From the NCBI GenBank assembly GCA_026122225.1, contig JANEZZ010002240.1:930001-994000 (forward strand): DNA of 64,000 bases, in the 5' to 3' direction. The notes below the pieces were generated by a model. It was not told the origin of the DNA. It did no database searches and worked only from the letters and a program-made list of their open reading frames with translations. Position numbers and translations under genes: made by a program. Positions 1 to 10,827 of this stretch are shown piece by piece. Origin of the DNA: Heloderma charlesbogerti (Eukaryota; Chordata; Lepidosauria; Squamata; Helodermatidae). How positions within the stretch are numbered: position 1 is the first letter of the stretch; the number at the start of each line of letters is the position of its first letter.

Positions 1-430
1 TAGCTCCTCCCCCTGGACTTTGGCTCACTTCCCGATGAGCTGGCTCAACTTGATCTGCATTGAGTTGGGTCAGGTAGTGGACTTTCCATTGGTTTGTTTT
101 TTTGTAACTAGAAATTTGCACAAAATGCAGCTGCAGTTTGCACAATTTGCACAAACTTCAGTCATCATTTACTTAATTTGTGCAAATTGCAGCTGTAGTG
201 TGTGCAGTTAAGCAAATTGTGGCTGCAAATTACTCAAATTAAGCAAATTACAACCAAAATTTGTGCAAATTATGCAAATTGCAGTTGCAATTTGCACATT
301 TCTAGTTATGAAAAAAAAGAGAGAAACGTTTCTGGATTTCTGAGAAAACCCATGGCTAAACTCAAATGTGGGAAAAACTGAAACTGACAGATTCACCCAT
401 TCAGGTACAGGGCTTTGAGTGCTTTGCTCT
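1..430. repeat. AATTTGCAC-rich palindromic repeat (hAT-like fragment)
   Basis: Positions 108-306 form a long imperfect palindrome. The left arm (AACTAGAAATTTGCAC...) is mirrored by the right arm (...GTGCAAATT...CATTTCTAGTT), and the arms are built from repeated AATTTGCACAAATT-like units. The flank at 44-90 (CTGCATTGAGTTGGGTCAGG) recurs at 16783-16805, inside the better defined hAT-like element at 15517-17115, so this is a second, partial copy of that family. No clear TSD could be assigned because the left end lies outside or at the edge of the window. No coding potential is evident. Confidence 0.6.
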
Positions 431-688
431 TATAGTCTGGGTTTCATTCTGAGTTATTCAGCCCTGTTAGTGCTTAATTGGGGTCACCACCATGTTTTCT
501 TGATATGTTCTTCATCATTAACAGTTGTATGCCATGTCTATAATGGTTTTCTCCATGCTGGGAATATTGATTCTGGCCAGTGTCAATTCATTTTGTTTCA
601 GTTCATTTTGAATAAGAATGTATCAAAAATTCTCAAAAGTTCTTCATATTTGGGAGATAAAAAATTTGAGATTTGAATCAATTGAATG

Positions 689-1456
689 TGGGGATGGCAG
701 AGAATTCTGCCACGGATCTTGGTGAGGCCGAATCCCCCGAACTCTGTGGCAGAACGGCCTGCCACCCCCCCCCCACGGATCCCCCCCGGGACGAGACTTA
801 CCTGGGGCAGATCTTCCGGGCGGTGTTGGCTCCGGCGGCGGCTGCAGCGGCTGCGGCGGCGGCTGGTCTGCCAACCGGCCGCCACCACCACCATTTGCAG
901 TGTTGTAAACAAACAAACAAACCAACAAAAACGACGTAATAGGCTACGCAAAGATTTACGTAGCCTATCATGGCTGGGTTTAAAAAACAAACAAACAACC
1001 ACGTACGCAAATGGCGGTGGCTACGGCCGCCGCCATTTGCGTTCCTTATTTTTGGCCTTCTTAATCTAAGTAAATATTTGCATAGACTATGACGGTGAAA
1101 ATAAAGGGGAACGCAAATAGCGTAGTGGGCGCTATTTGCATCCCTTTTTGATTCGCTGTTTTAGCCTACGTAAATATTTACGTAGATTAAGACAGCCAAA
1201 AATAAGGGAAAAAAACGCGTTCCCCCCCCCCGAGCCCTCCGCGGCCGGAAATCTGGCTGCGGATGGCTCTGGCCTGGCTGGGCCTGGCTGGCTGCTCTGT
1301 GGAGCTGCCACGGAGCACAGCTGGCCATGGAGGATTCTGGGGGGGAGGAACGGATTGCCTCCCCCCCCATCGAGGATTCTGGGGGGAGGGACGGAACGCC
1401 TCCCCCCCACCATCAACATAATCCATGGAAGGGTAAGTGACTTTAGTACATCCCTA
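689..1456. mobile_element. THM-I hAT MITE, copy 1 (tip B to tip A)
   Basis: Starts TGGGGATG (one change from TAGGGATG) and ends CATCCCTA. The flanking 8-mers are ATTGAATG and ACTGACTG (6/8), a decayed hAT TSD. From the left come tip B with CTTACC at 797-802, a CpG-rich segment, a TACGTA hairpin (935-974), an ATGGCGGT hairpin (1006-1044), further TACGTA hairpins near 1070-1190, then tip A with GGTAAGTG at about 1433. On the minus strand tip B holds an ATG at 894 and a 93-nt stop-free stretch ending at a GTAAGT donor. There is no transposase. The core is somewhat decayed. Confidence 0.88.
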
Positions 1457-1544
1457 ACTGACTGTGGGAGAAAGAAAATCTGACAGATTTGCCCATGCCC
1501 TATCTGAGATTCCCTATAAATCCATGTAGCAATCTACCTGAAAA

Positions 1545-1690
1545 GGTAGGTTAGGTGGAATGCAATGATAGTGCCCAAGGCCACCCAGTGGAACCTATGG
1601 CTGAGAAGACATTTGAATCCAGAGTCTCCCAGGTCTGTGTCCAGCACTCTAACCATTACACATACTGCTACAAGACAACTTTTATAGCTT
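1545..1690 (-). repeat. tRNA-derived SINE, antisense fragment
   Basis: Read on the minus strand it contains GTGTAATGGTTAGAGTGCTGGAC, an A-box-like start, then GACCTGGGAGACTC and ATTCAAAT (B-box region), then CCACTGGGTGGCCTTGGGC. This is the layout of the widespread squamate tRNA-related SINE that is also present in sense orientation at 29951-30640. It is diverged and truncated. It has no coding role. Confidence 0.6.
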
Positions 1691-1696
1691 CTATAA

Positions 1697-2207
1697 GTGA
1701 AGCTGACAGACCATCCATCCATCCATAGGTGATGGTCCTTATTTGCATTTCTCCACAGATTATGGAATCTAAATTGCTTAGTCTTCTTTCTGGGTGACCA
1801 CCTAGCACCTGAGAGTGTCATCACCTCAGGAGGCAGGCCAGCAGGGCTCCTGCCTCCTTTAGGAAGTTGTGCATGAATAGAAAGAAGGACTCCTCAAGAG
1901 GAAGGTATTCCTTGGGAGCAAGCCACATAATGAACTGCAGCTGAGCTCTGATGGGGCTCAGAAAGCTCTGGGAATATAAACCTGAAGTATCAGTCTAGCC
2001 ATTGTGGGAAACAATATCTTCAGTGTTTTGTATTTCTCAATGACTGAACCTTTGTGCTATTAACCTTGGATTCTTGGTTGACTCTGCTTCTTGGACTGGT
2101 AGCTTATCTGTGTTTTGACCTTGGCTGCTCTACAGACCACTCTTTTGGAACTACCCCTCTTGCTTGCTAAAACTGTGCCTTTGACCATTGCCTCTTTATT
2201 GACTTGC
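1697..2207. other. Unassigned sequence, possibly LTR-retrotransposon derived
   Basis: No gene is recognised. The stretch has a TATA-like GAATATAAAC near 1972. It continues beyond the THM insertion at 3838-4100 as a weakly open frame (ATGATGAACCTGATCCAG, 3866). This could be a fragment of an LTR and leader of a gypsy-like element, but no PBS, protease or RT motif is present to support that. Confidence 0.25.
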
Positions 2208-2766
2208 CTTTGGATTAGGGATGTCAGAGAATTCTGCCACGGATCTCGGTGAGGCTGAATGACAGTGCATTCGGCCCCCTGAAATCTGTGGCGGAATGGC
2301 CTGCCCCCCCTGCCCCCCCCGCGGATCCCCCCCAGGACAAGACTTACCTGGGGCGGATGTTCCAGGCGGCGGCGGCGGCAGCTTCGGCGGCTGGTCTTCC
2401 GACCGGCTGCCGCTACCGCCATTTGCAGTCTGGTCTTTTGGGGTTTTTTTTTTTTTTTTTACAGAGACGTGATAGGCCATGTAAAGACTTACGTAGCTTA
2501 TCACATCCCGGTTAAAAACAAAGAAACAAACGGCATACGCAAATGGCAGTGGCTATGGCCGCCGCCATTTGTGTTCCTTATTTTTGGCCGTCTTAGTCTA
2601 CGTAAATATTTACGTAGACTATTACGGCAAATTAAAAAGGGACGCAAATAGCGCCCACTACACTATTTGCGTTCCCCTTTATTTTCGCCGTAATAGTCTA
2701 TGTAAATATTTACGTAGACTAAGATGGCAAAAAATAAGGAACGCAAATGGCGGCAGCCACAGCCAC

Positions 2767-3571
2767 TAGGGATGTACAAAAGTCACTTACCTTTCGCGGA
2801 TTATGTTTATGGTGGGGGGAGAGGCGTTCCGTCCCTCCCCCCGGAATCCTCGAAGGGGGGGAGGCACTCCGTACCTCCCCCCCGGAATCCTCCGCGGCCG
2901 CCTGTGCTCCGCGGCAGCTCCGTGGAGCAGCCAGCCAGGCCCAGCCAGGCCAGAGCCGTCCGCAGCCAGATTTCTGCCATGAAGGGCTCTGGGGGGGGGA
3001 CCGCATACGCAAATGGCGGCGGTTACGGCCGCCGCCATTTGCATTCCTTAGTTTGGGCCATCTTAGTCTACATAAATATTTACGTAGACTAAGACGGCGA
3101 AAATAAGGGGAGCGCAAATAGCATAGCTGACGCTATTTGCGTTCCCCTTATTTTCGCTGTCTTAGTCTGCGTAAATATTTACGTAGACTAAGACGGCCCA
3201 AACTAAGGAACGCAAATGGCAGCGGCTGTACCCACCACCATTTGCAAACACCTTTTTTTTTCTTTTTCACCCAGACGTTTTAGGCTACGTGAAAACGTAT
3301 GTAGCCTATCACGTCTCTGTAAAAAAAAAAAAAAACTGCAAATGGCGGCGGCGGCAGCCAGTCAGAAGACCAGCCGCCGCCACTGGAGCCACCGCCGGAG
3401 ACGCTGCTGGAGCTGCCGCCACCCGGAAGATCCGCCCAAGGTAAGTCTCATCCCAGGGGGAATCCATGGGGGGGTGGGGGGTGGCAGGCCATTCCACCAC
3501 AGATTTTGGGGGCCGAATGCGCTGGCATTTGGCCTCACCATGATCCATGGTGGAATTCTCTGCCATCCCTA
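2767..3571. mobile_element. THM-I hAT MITE, copy 3 (nested, tip A to tip B)
   Basis: Inserted into the ATGGCGGC hairpin of copy 2. Flanking 8-mers are ACAGCCAC and GTAGCCGC: five matches and three transitions, with the CpG-rich target still recognisable. It reads tip A, an ATGGCGGC hairpin (3004-3043), TACGTA hairpins (3064-3095 and 3165-3195), an ATAGC hairpin (3115-3145), a GATAGGC-type hairpin (3281-3316), then tip B. An ATG at 3342 opens 99 nt without a stop, ending CCCAAG followed by GTAAGT at 3441. Orientation is opposite to the host copy. Confidence 0.93.
3342..3446 (+). other. Exon-like module of tip B (ATG...GTAAGT)
   Basis: Seen directly: ATGGCGGCGGCGGCAGCC at 3342, 33 codons without a stop, then AAG|GTAAGT at 3440/3441, only about 130 bp from the element end and pointing outward. 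The predicted N-terminus is Met, a run of Ala, then a Lys-Thr-Ser and an Arg-rich tail. The same arrangement recurs in other copies. Inferred: it resembles a CpG-island first exon. Alternative: GCC repeats and a hairpin that happen to read open. Confidence 0.45.
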
Positions 3572-3845
3572 GTAGCCGCTGCCATTTGCGTACGCTGTTT
3601 GTTTGTTTTGTTTTTTTACCCAGCAGCCACCGTGGCCGGAAATCCAGCTGCGGACGGCCCTGGCCTGGCCAGCTGCTCCGCGGAGCCACCGCGGAGCAGA
3701 GCAGGCCATCGAGGATTCGGGGGGGGGGAGGACTGGGTCGCCTCCCCCCCCGTTGAGGATTCCGGGGGGAGGGACAGAACGCCCCCCCCCCCATGAACAG
3801 AATCCGTGAAAAGATAAGTCACTTTTGTACATCCCTACTTTGGAT

Positions 3846-4177
3846 TGCCCCTTCATTTAACCTAATGATGAACCTGATCCAGCCACAGCAGAACACATGG
3901 CCAGGGAGATCCTCAGCCATGCTGCAACTCCCTCCTACTTATTTCCAGAATGGGTCCAGAAATCATTTCAGGGCAGCTGGTCCTGGATCTTCTCCGGAAA
4001 TACTACCCCAGTTGGAAGCAATGGTTCCAGCATGAGTTCCTATTGGGGTAGAGCTCCATCTAATTGCACCACTGGTGCCATCTTCTGGCCAGCTGCATCA
4101 GTGCTGCCTATAACTTATCCAAGAAGTTTACTGTTATGCTAAGCTGCCAGGGTAGCAAAGAGGCAACCAGCACAATA
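3846..4177. other. Non-coding stretch, no recognised feature
   Basis: Continues the sequence interrupted by copy 2. A short open frame from 3866 gives no recognisable domain. No RNA gene or clear repeat family was recognised here. Confidence 0.3.
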
Positions 4178-4185
4178 CTATACAC

Positions 4186-4349
4186 CAGGGGTACAGAACC
4201 AAAATGGGAGGGGAGCAATTTCTGTCCATGAAGCCCTTCATGGATTTCATGGCCCAGAATTGCTCCCTCCCTCCCCGGAGGATCTGCAGCCCTGGTGCAG
4301 AACTTCCATGGGCTATATTAGGCCTGTGGTGTGGAGGTTTTGCACCCTG
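4186..4349. mobile_element. Small hAT MITE (CAGGGGTAC...GCACCCTG)
   Basis: The 164-bp element begins CAGGGGTACAGAACC and ends GGTTTTGCACCCTG. Flanking 8-mers are CTATACAC (4178-4185) and CTATACAT (4350-4357), 7/8. Internal AGCAATTTCTG and CAGAATTGCT form a hairpin. It belongs to a different hAT family from the THM; a related left end (CAGGGGTGCTGAACC) occurs near 61413. Confidence 0.8.
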
Positions 4350-4357
4350 CTATACAT

Positions 4358-4929
4358 TTTTATTCATGTCCTATTGAATTCAATGGACTTTACCTATAAA
4401 ATTGCAGTCTAAGAGTTTGGTCCTATATACCTTTACCTGAAAGTAAGTCCAACTGAACTTAATGGGACTTACTTCTGAGTAGAACTCATAGGATTCCACT
4501 GTAAGCTGCCTGATTTGATACTCCCAATGCCTTGCACACAGATTACAAAGACTACTGGATTTTGTTGTTTGTTTGTTTTTTTGTTTTGTACAACAGAAAG
4601 TAGTGGGTGATATAGCCACAGCTAGTGGAGATAAGGCAAAAGCTAGTGGGTTGGATCCAGAGGCTTAGCAATCCTAGCAAGATAGGCAGCCACCTCCAAA
4701 CTCAGAGGCGACCACCTATCCAAAGCAAGGCAGGAGAGGCATGGGGGGGGGATTGTTTCCTCCTCACCTCTCCTGCCCTGCTATTCTCTGCTAGACAGCC
4801 ATTTTTGTTCAGGGAACAGACCTCAGTGCATGGGCTCCAAAGTCAGTTCCTGGAAAACAGCATATCCTATGGCCCTCTAGACAGTGTACAGTGGCCATAG
4901 GATTGGTCCCTCCATCATGTATTCCATCT
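4358..4929. other. Non-coding stretch
   Basis: Contains a dispersed-repeat motif also seen near 46630 and 47190 (GGGACTTACTTCTGAGTAGA at 4463-4482). Otherwise no recognised gene or element. Confidence 0.35.
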
Positions 4930-5245
4930 CATGTCCATGTCAGATTGTGATTTTCATTTTTTTGGTTGTTTGTTTCCGCATGAAAATTTGTGTGTATTAT
5001 TTTCATGCATACATTTGGAAAAATATGCACCAATTGTGCACATCTTTGAAATGGATGCATTCTTCTCCCATTGCTTAAAGCATGTGTGTGTGCATTTTTC
5101 AAAAGTTAAGTATGCATTTTTTTATGTGCATTTTTCAAATGTACTTATGCTGTCTGCAAAGCACATTGCAAGCTCAGAACTGTATGAACTTTCACCAGAG
5201 ACCATATGTGTTCAGTTTGGAAGGTGTGAACTGGATAAATCCTGA
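4930..5245 (-). mobile_element. hAT-like family J fragment, antisense
   Basis: The AT-rich segment with GCATACATTTGGAAAAATATG, GTGCACATCTTTGAAAT and GTGCATTTTTCAAA units matches, in inverse orientation, the family J elements at 36458-36867 and 56200-56535. It ends near AATCCTGATT, the counterpart of AATCAGGAT in the J left end. No TSD was found. It is non-coding. Confidence 0.55.
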
Positions 5246-6119
5246 TTTATTTATTTTTTAAATTAATTGAAACAAATGTCTCATACATCACTAACTTGGA
5301 GTAGACCAATTGAGATGAATGGAGATTAGGTTAGTCATGACTCAAAGTCCAATTCATTCCCATGGGTCTACTGTAGGTATGACTAAGTCTCTGGATGCAA
5401 CATAATGTTATCTATAAAGATCTGGTTATCATTTCTGAAAGAAGATACAACAAATAGAGTTTGGTCTGGTGGTGGAAATAGTGCTTTGATGCCCCCACCC
5501 CCGCTTTCTAAAACAGATGTGCCAAAAAAAAAAAAAAAAGATGCAGGAGAGAGTTAAAATTGTCTGTATTTTATAAAGAGGCGCAAAAGCCAGAAATGAG
5601 AAGACAGTGGTACGATTAAGCTATTTCAAGTGTTTCTTGTTCTGTTAATGAGGGGTTCATGCAGCTACATCAAATTATACTGGATCTCTGAGATAATGAA
5701 ACAATCTTAGCTAAAGCGAGACTAATTTTCCCTTCAGTTCTACTAGTGAGATTGTTCAAAACCCAATGTGACTAATGCACAGTGAAATTTAAAGCAAAAA
5801 TAAAAAAATAAAATAAAATTAGAATACAATTTTGGTCCACTTTCCATGGATGAAATGGGCTGAAACACAATTACAGGATTACGTCTTTGCATCCCAGACA
5901 TTGGTACTGAAACAGTACAGTTTCTGGAGCAGTTCTGCTCCACTCACTCAGGTGGGGATTAACTGGAGCTTTGGGCTGACCAGAATGTGCCCCAGACACT
6001 GTGTTTCATATAGCCATAATGTCTGTCTGTCTGTCTACATGCACACACACACACACACACACAGAGCAACACCAGGCAGTTGTACTAGAGATCTGCAAGT
6101 CAAGATTTGATGATGTTAT
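5246..6119. other. Non-coding stretch with (CA)n
   Basis: No gene recognised. A (CA)n microsatellite lies at about 6042-6064 and an A-rich run at 5525-5539. Short open frames here match nothing recognisable. Confidence 0.5.
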
Positions 6120-6121
6120 GG

Positions 6122-6155
6122 CAGGCTTCTCAACCTGGTGAACTCCAGATATTTT
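6122..6155. mobile_element. Left part of palindromic MITE split by the L1
   Basis: GCAGGCTTCTCAACCTGGTG and ACTCCAGATATTT are the left end of a palindromic MITE whose remainder lies at 15116-15240. The two parts join cleanly if the L1 at 6156-15115 and one copy of its 13-bp TSD are removed. This MITE is therefore older than the L1. Confidence 0.8.
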
Positions 6156-6456
6156 TTTTAATCTTATTTTTTCAAAAGAAATTACAAACACCTCCCCCCA
6201 TTAATATTAATTCAAAATCCTTCCCCACTCCCTCCCCCAGCTCAAACAGTTTCAGGATTCTTCACCCTTTATTTTTGATTTCTGTTCCAGGATAATATAT
6301 TAATTCATCCTGTTTCATTCCTTTATTGTCTTCTTCTTTTCATGAGTCTCATAGATTTCTATAGGTTTCCACCAAGGTTATTCCACTGGACTCTTTCTTC
6401 ATACAATCTATATATTTATGCCACTCCTTCCTGAAAGTGTCCCTTTTCTTTATTCC

Positions 6457-6861
6457 TCAGTGGACTCTTAGTTTCTGTGTCAACTTTTCATTTATTGCTA
6501 TGTCCCAGGTTTTCTTTTTCCACATAGATATTGTTAGTATACGGGCTGTCTTCCAATTATTTGCAATTAATTGCCTTGAGGCTGTCAAAAAGAAACGTAT
6601 TAATGTTTTTTCCCCTCTAATCTCTCTATTTTCTTTCACAAACATATTCAATAAAGCTAGTTCTGGTGTTTTGCAAATATTTTGATCAGTAATTCTTTCT
6701 ATTTCTTGAAATATCTTGTCCCAAAATTTTCTAACCCTCCTACATTCCCACCACATATGTATTTGAGTAATATGAATTCCACATCCTCTCCAACACAAAG
6801 GTGATAGATTCTTGTTCATTTTTGCTAACTTCACTGGTGTCAAATACTGGTTCTGAGCCAA
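6457..6861 (-). pseudogene. L1 ORF2 C-terminal region (fragment)
   Basis: The minus-strand translation contains LTPVKLAKMNKNLSPLCWRG, then HITQIHMWWECRRVRKFWDK. That is the Cys-Trp/His-Met-Trp-Trp signature region downstream of reverse transcriptase in vertebrate L1 ORF2 proteins. The frame stays open for 134 codons but is cut off from the RT core by a deletion. It sits near the element's 3' end, as expected. Confidence 0.85.
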
Positions 6862-7435
6862 CTGTAATCCACCTCCTTTTATTTTGGTGGATATTGCTTG
6901 AAAGGGAAATCTATCTAAAATTTGCTTCCAGTCTTCTTCCTCTACCCCTCATCAATATTGCTTTCCCATATCTGCCTTATTGTTACATCCCCCCGCAATC
7001 TCCTGCTTTTTCAAAATTGTATATATTTTGGTTATTATACCTTTTTCTCCTAACGAATAATTATTTACAAATCTTTCCCATTCTGTTAAATCTCTTGTAC
7101 TTTGTCTTCTTATCCTTCTAATTCTTATACATTCATGGATTTGCATCCATACTAGCCATGACATTTCCATACTTTGTACACGGTTGTTCCATATTTCTTG
7201 TGTTATAAGATTGTGCTGTTCATAAATAAATTCTCATTTGGGTCACTCTTATTTCTTTTAGCTTATTTCTCCCCAGTGCTTTCCCTTTTTAAAAAAAATT
7301 AAACTCTGGGTGTGCCCAAATTGGTATTAATGCAGAAACCCCTGGCATTAGTTTCTCTTTCCTGAAGTTCCATACTTCTAATAATCCTTTTATTGTATTT
7401 CCATTATTTCTTAGTTGTTGTTTTATATATATTTT

Positions 7436-7476
7436 GGCCCCTCGAAGTTTCAGGGAGAAATTCTCCGCCAACCCTA
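7436..7476. mobile_element. 41-bp tip-B remnant inside the L1
   Basis: GGCCCCTCGAAGTTTCAGGG followed by AGAAATTCTCCGCCAACCCTA closely matches the terminal 40 bp of THM-II tip B (GAAATTCTCCGCCATCCCTA). Only this end remains. The rest of the element and the central L1 RT domain that should lie here are absent, so a deletion probably started inside the inserted element. Confidence 0.65.
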
Positions 7477-7529
7477 TTGGTCTGTAGGAGACCAGGTTAC
7501 ATTTATCTTTGTTTAATTAGGGTATCAGT

Positions 7530-7705
7530 ATTATTATAGCTTGTGTCCATATTTTCAGGAGTGGGGCCACTCTTGTATTTTCTGATATAATTTCCTTAGT
7601 TTTGGCACCAACACATCTACAAAAGCTCTGTAAAATTCGCCCATAAACCCATCTCGGCCTGGTGATTTATTATTTTTTAATTCTTCTATAGCTTCTTTAA
7701 TCTCC
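7530..7705 (-). pseudogene. L1 ORF2 pre-RT/RT start (fragment)
   Basis: On the minus strand this reads EIKEAIEELKNNKSPGRDGF, the conserved KSPG-DG motif at the beginning of L1 reverse transcriptase, followed by EFYRAF. In-frame stops occur soon after, and the YADD-containing core is missing. It lies between the BovB insertion and the tip-B remnant. Confidence 0.75.
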
Positions 7706-8185
7706 TATTCCCCTATCTCAGCTTCTAATAACTGTTTTCTTTTAGTGGGCGTATTTTTGTTTTGTCTTGATATTCTTGAATCTGCCTTATATCTATCTGT
7801 TTCCCTTCATAAAGATCTTTATAATAACTTTGTAATAATTTTCCCATTTCCTTTTGATGATATGTTTTAATTCCTTCTTTTGTATTCAGAGTTAACATTC
7901 TGTTCCTAGTTCTCTTTTTCCGGACCCTTTTTCACCAACAGGTTTGAGCTTTTTCTGTAAACTTATAATACATATAACATGTCTAGCATTGTTTTTATTT
8001 ATATTAATAATGCCTCTCTTTCTTTCCTCAATTCTTCCATTTCTTTTCTGATTCTAGTCTGACCAGTGTACTTGTTGTTGTTGTTCAGTCGTTAAGTCGT
8101 GTCCAACTCTTCGTGACCCCATGGGCCATAGCACACCAGGCCTTCCTGTCCTCCGCTCTCTCCCAGAGCGTGCACAAGTTCATAC

Positions 8186-9215
8186 TCAATGCATCACATT
8201 GGTGATGCTATCGAGCCATCTCATCCTCTGCCGTCCCCTTCTCCTTTTGCCCTCAGTCTTTCCCAGCATCAGGGTCTTTTCCAGGGAGTTTTCTCTTCTC
8301 ATTAGGTGGCCAAAATATTTGAGCTTCAGCTTCAGGATCTGTCCTTCCAATGAGCACTCAGGGTTGATTTCGTTTAGGATGGACTGATTTGACCTCCTTG
8401 CAGTCCAGGGCACTCGTAAGAGTCTTCTCCAGCACCACAGTTCGAAAGCATCAATTCTTCAGCGCTCAGCCTTTCTTATAGTCCAGCTCTCACAGTCACA
8501 GCCATACATTACTATAGGGAAAACCATAGCTTTGATTAGATGGACCTTTGTCAGCAAGGTGATGTCTCTGCTTTTTACTATGCTGTCTAGGTTTGCCATA
8601 GCTTTCCTCCCAAGCAGCAAGAGTCTTTTAATTTCATGGCTACAGTCACCATCTGCCATGATCTTGGAGCCCAAGAAAATAAAATCTGTCACTGCTTCCA
8701 TTTCTTCCCCTTCTATATGCCAGGAAGTGATGGGGCCAGATGCCATGATCTTAGTTTTTTTAATGTTGAGTTTCAAACCAGCTTTTTGCACTCTCCTCTT
8801 TCACCCTCAACAAGAGGCTCTTTAGATCCTCTTCACTTTCTGCAATTAGGGTGGAATCATCTGCATATCTGAGGTTGTTGATAATTCTCCCAGCAATCTT
8901 AATTCCAACCTGTGATTCATTCAACCCGGCATTTCTCATGATGTACTCTGCATACAAATTAAATAAGCAGGGTGACAATATACAGCCTTGTCGTACTCCT
9001 TTCCCAATTTTGAACCACTCGGTTGTTCCATGTCTGGTTCTTACTGTTGCTTCTTGACCCTCGTACAGGTTTCTCAGGAGACAGGTAAGGTGGTCTGGTA
9101 CACCCATCTCTTTAAGAATTTGCCACAGTTTGTTGTGATCCACACAATCAAAGGCTTTAGCGTAGCCAATGAAGCAGAAATAGACATTTTTCTGGAATTC
9201 TCTTGCTTTCTCCAT
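8186..9215 (-). pseudogene. BovB reverse transcriptase and C-terminal region
   Basis: Minus-strand segments read YAKAFDCVDHNKLW (RT motif A), GVRQGCILSPCLFNLYAE (motif B), LRYADDSTLIAES (motif C with catalytic YADD), then FLGSKI, LLLGRKAM, and the C-terminal WTARRSNQSIL, YFGHLMRR and GRQRMRWLDSI. Two or more frame changes separate the blocks near 8780 and 8440. The catalytic aspartates are retained, but the protein cannot be made as one chain. Confidence 0.88.
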
Positions 9216-9260
9216 GATCCAGCGAATGTTGGCGATTTGTTCTCTAGCTCCTCTGCCTCT

Positions 9261-10559
9261 TCAAAACCCAGCTTGTACTTCTGGTAGTTCTCGGTTCACA
9301 TACTGCTGAAGCCTAGCACAGTCTTTCCTGTATAGTTCTTCTGTGTATTCTTTCCAACTCTTCTTAATCTCATCTGCTTTTGTTAGGTCCCTGCCTTCTT
9401 TATCCTTTATCATGCCCACCTTTGCACAAAACGTTCCCTTGAGATCTCCGATTTTCTTGAAAAGATCTCTAGTCTTTCCCATTCTACTGTTTTCCTCGAT
9501 TTCTTTGCGTTGTTCATTTAAGAAGGCCTTCTTGTGTCTCCTTGCTATTCTCTGGAAATCTGCATTCAGTTGAATATATCTTCCCCTTTCTCCCTTGCTT
9601 TTCGCTTCCCTTCTTTCCTCAGCTACTTGGAAAGCCTCATCAGAAAGCCACTTTGCTTTCTTGCATTTCTTTTTCTTTGGGATGGATTGAGTTGCTGCCT
9701 CCTGAACAATGTTACAGACCTCCATCCATAGTTCCTCAGGCACTCTGTCTATCAGGTCTAATCCCTGAAATCTATTCCTCACCTCCACTGTATATTCATA
9801 AGGGATATGATTGAGGTCATACCTGAATGGTTTAGTGGTTTTCCCTACATACTTCAATTTAAGCTGAAATTTTGCAAGAAGCAGCTCATGATCTGAGCCA
9901 CAGTCAGCTCCAGGTCTTGTTTTTACTGACTGTATAGAGCTTCTCCATCTTTGGCTGCAAAGGACATAATCACTCTGATTTCGATATTGACCATCTGGTG
10001 ATGTCCATATGTACAGTCGCCTCTGGTGCTGTTGGAAAAGAGTGTTTGCTATGATCAGCGTGTTCTCTTGGCAAAACTCTATGAGCCTTTGTCCTGCTTC
10101 ATTTCGTACACGAAGGCCATGCTTGCCTGTTATCCTGGTGATTTCTTGACTTCCTGCTTTGGCATTCCAATCCCCTATGATGAAAAGGACATCTTTTTTT
10201 GGTGTTAGTTCTAGAAGGTGTTGTAGGTCTTCATAGAACCGATCAACCTCAGCTTCTTCAGCCTCAGTGGTTGGGGCATAGACTTGAATTACTGTGATGC
10301 TGAATGGTTTGCCTTGGATTAGTACTAAAATCATTCTATTGTTTTTGAGATTGTACCCCAGTACTGCTTTTCCCACCCTTTTATTGACTATGAGTGCTAC
10401 TCCATTTCTTCTAAGGGATTCTTGCCCACAGTAGTAGATATGATGGTCACCTGAATTAAATTTGCCCATGCTTGTCCATTTTAGTTCGCTGATTCCCAAG
10501 ATGTCGACGTTCAATCTTGCCATCTCATGTTTGACCACCTCCAGCTTACCTTGATTCAT
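9261..10559 (-). pseudogene. BovB endonuclease domain, fused across a deletion
   Basis: The 432-codon frame starts MNQGKLEVVKHEMARL and carries APE-type endonuclease motifs: LGISELKW near residue 22, IIGDWNAKAG near 145 and GSDHELLLAKF near 221. It ends YRKDCARLQQYVNRELPEVQ and a stop. The jump from the linker (ELYRKD) straight to LQQYVNRELP indicates an internal deletion of about 300 bp removing the start of RT. The frame before the deletion is intact. Confidence 0.88.
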
Positions 10560-10827
10560 TGACGTTACATTCCAGGTTCCTAAACAATATTGTTCTTTAT
10601 AGCATCAAACTTTCTTTTCACCACCAGACACATCCACAGCTGAGTGTCCTTTCGGCCTTGGCCCAGCCGCTTCACTCTTTCTGGCACTATTTGGAAATAC
10701 CCTCTGCTCTTCCCCAGTAGTATATTGGGCACCTTCTGACCAGAGGGGCTCATCTTCTGGTGTCATATCTTTTAGCCTTGTGATATGTTCCGTGGGGTTT
10801 TCTTGGCAAGAATACTGGAGTGGGTTG

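Larger units (their letters stand above)
2216..3837. mobile_element. THM-I hAT MITE, copy 2 (outer, tip B to tip A), interrupted
   Basis: Ends TAGGGATG...CATCCCTA are flanked by a perfect 8-bp TSD, CTTTGGAT (2208-2215 and 3838-3845). It is interrupted by a second THM at 2767-3571; without that insert and its TSD the element is about 809 bp. The left tip B has ACTTACC at 2342-2348. On the minus strand an ATG at 2422 opens a 75-nt stop-free stretch to the donor. Hairpins with TACGTA arms lie near 2470-2505, 2590-2625 and 2690-2725. Right tip A ends with a degraded GATAAGTCAC donor motif near 3813. The perfect TSD indicates a young insertion. Confidence 0.95.

Noticed and set aside
689..1456. 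CRISPR-like array from regularly spaced palindromic repeats
   Set aside because: Repeats are mirror-image hairpins with shared, mirrored spacers inside a TSD-flanked transposon in vertebrate DNA; no variable spacers.
3866..4035. gag-like coding start after 3866
   Set aside because: Short, no conserved motif, and no LTR/PBS pair found.
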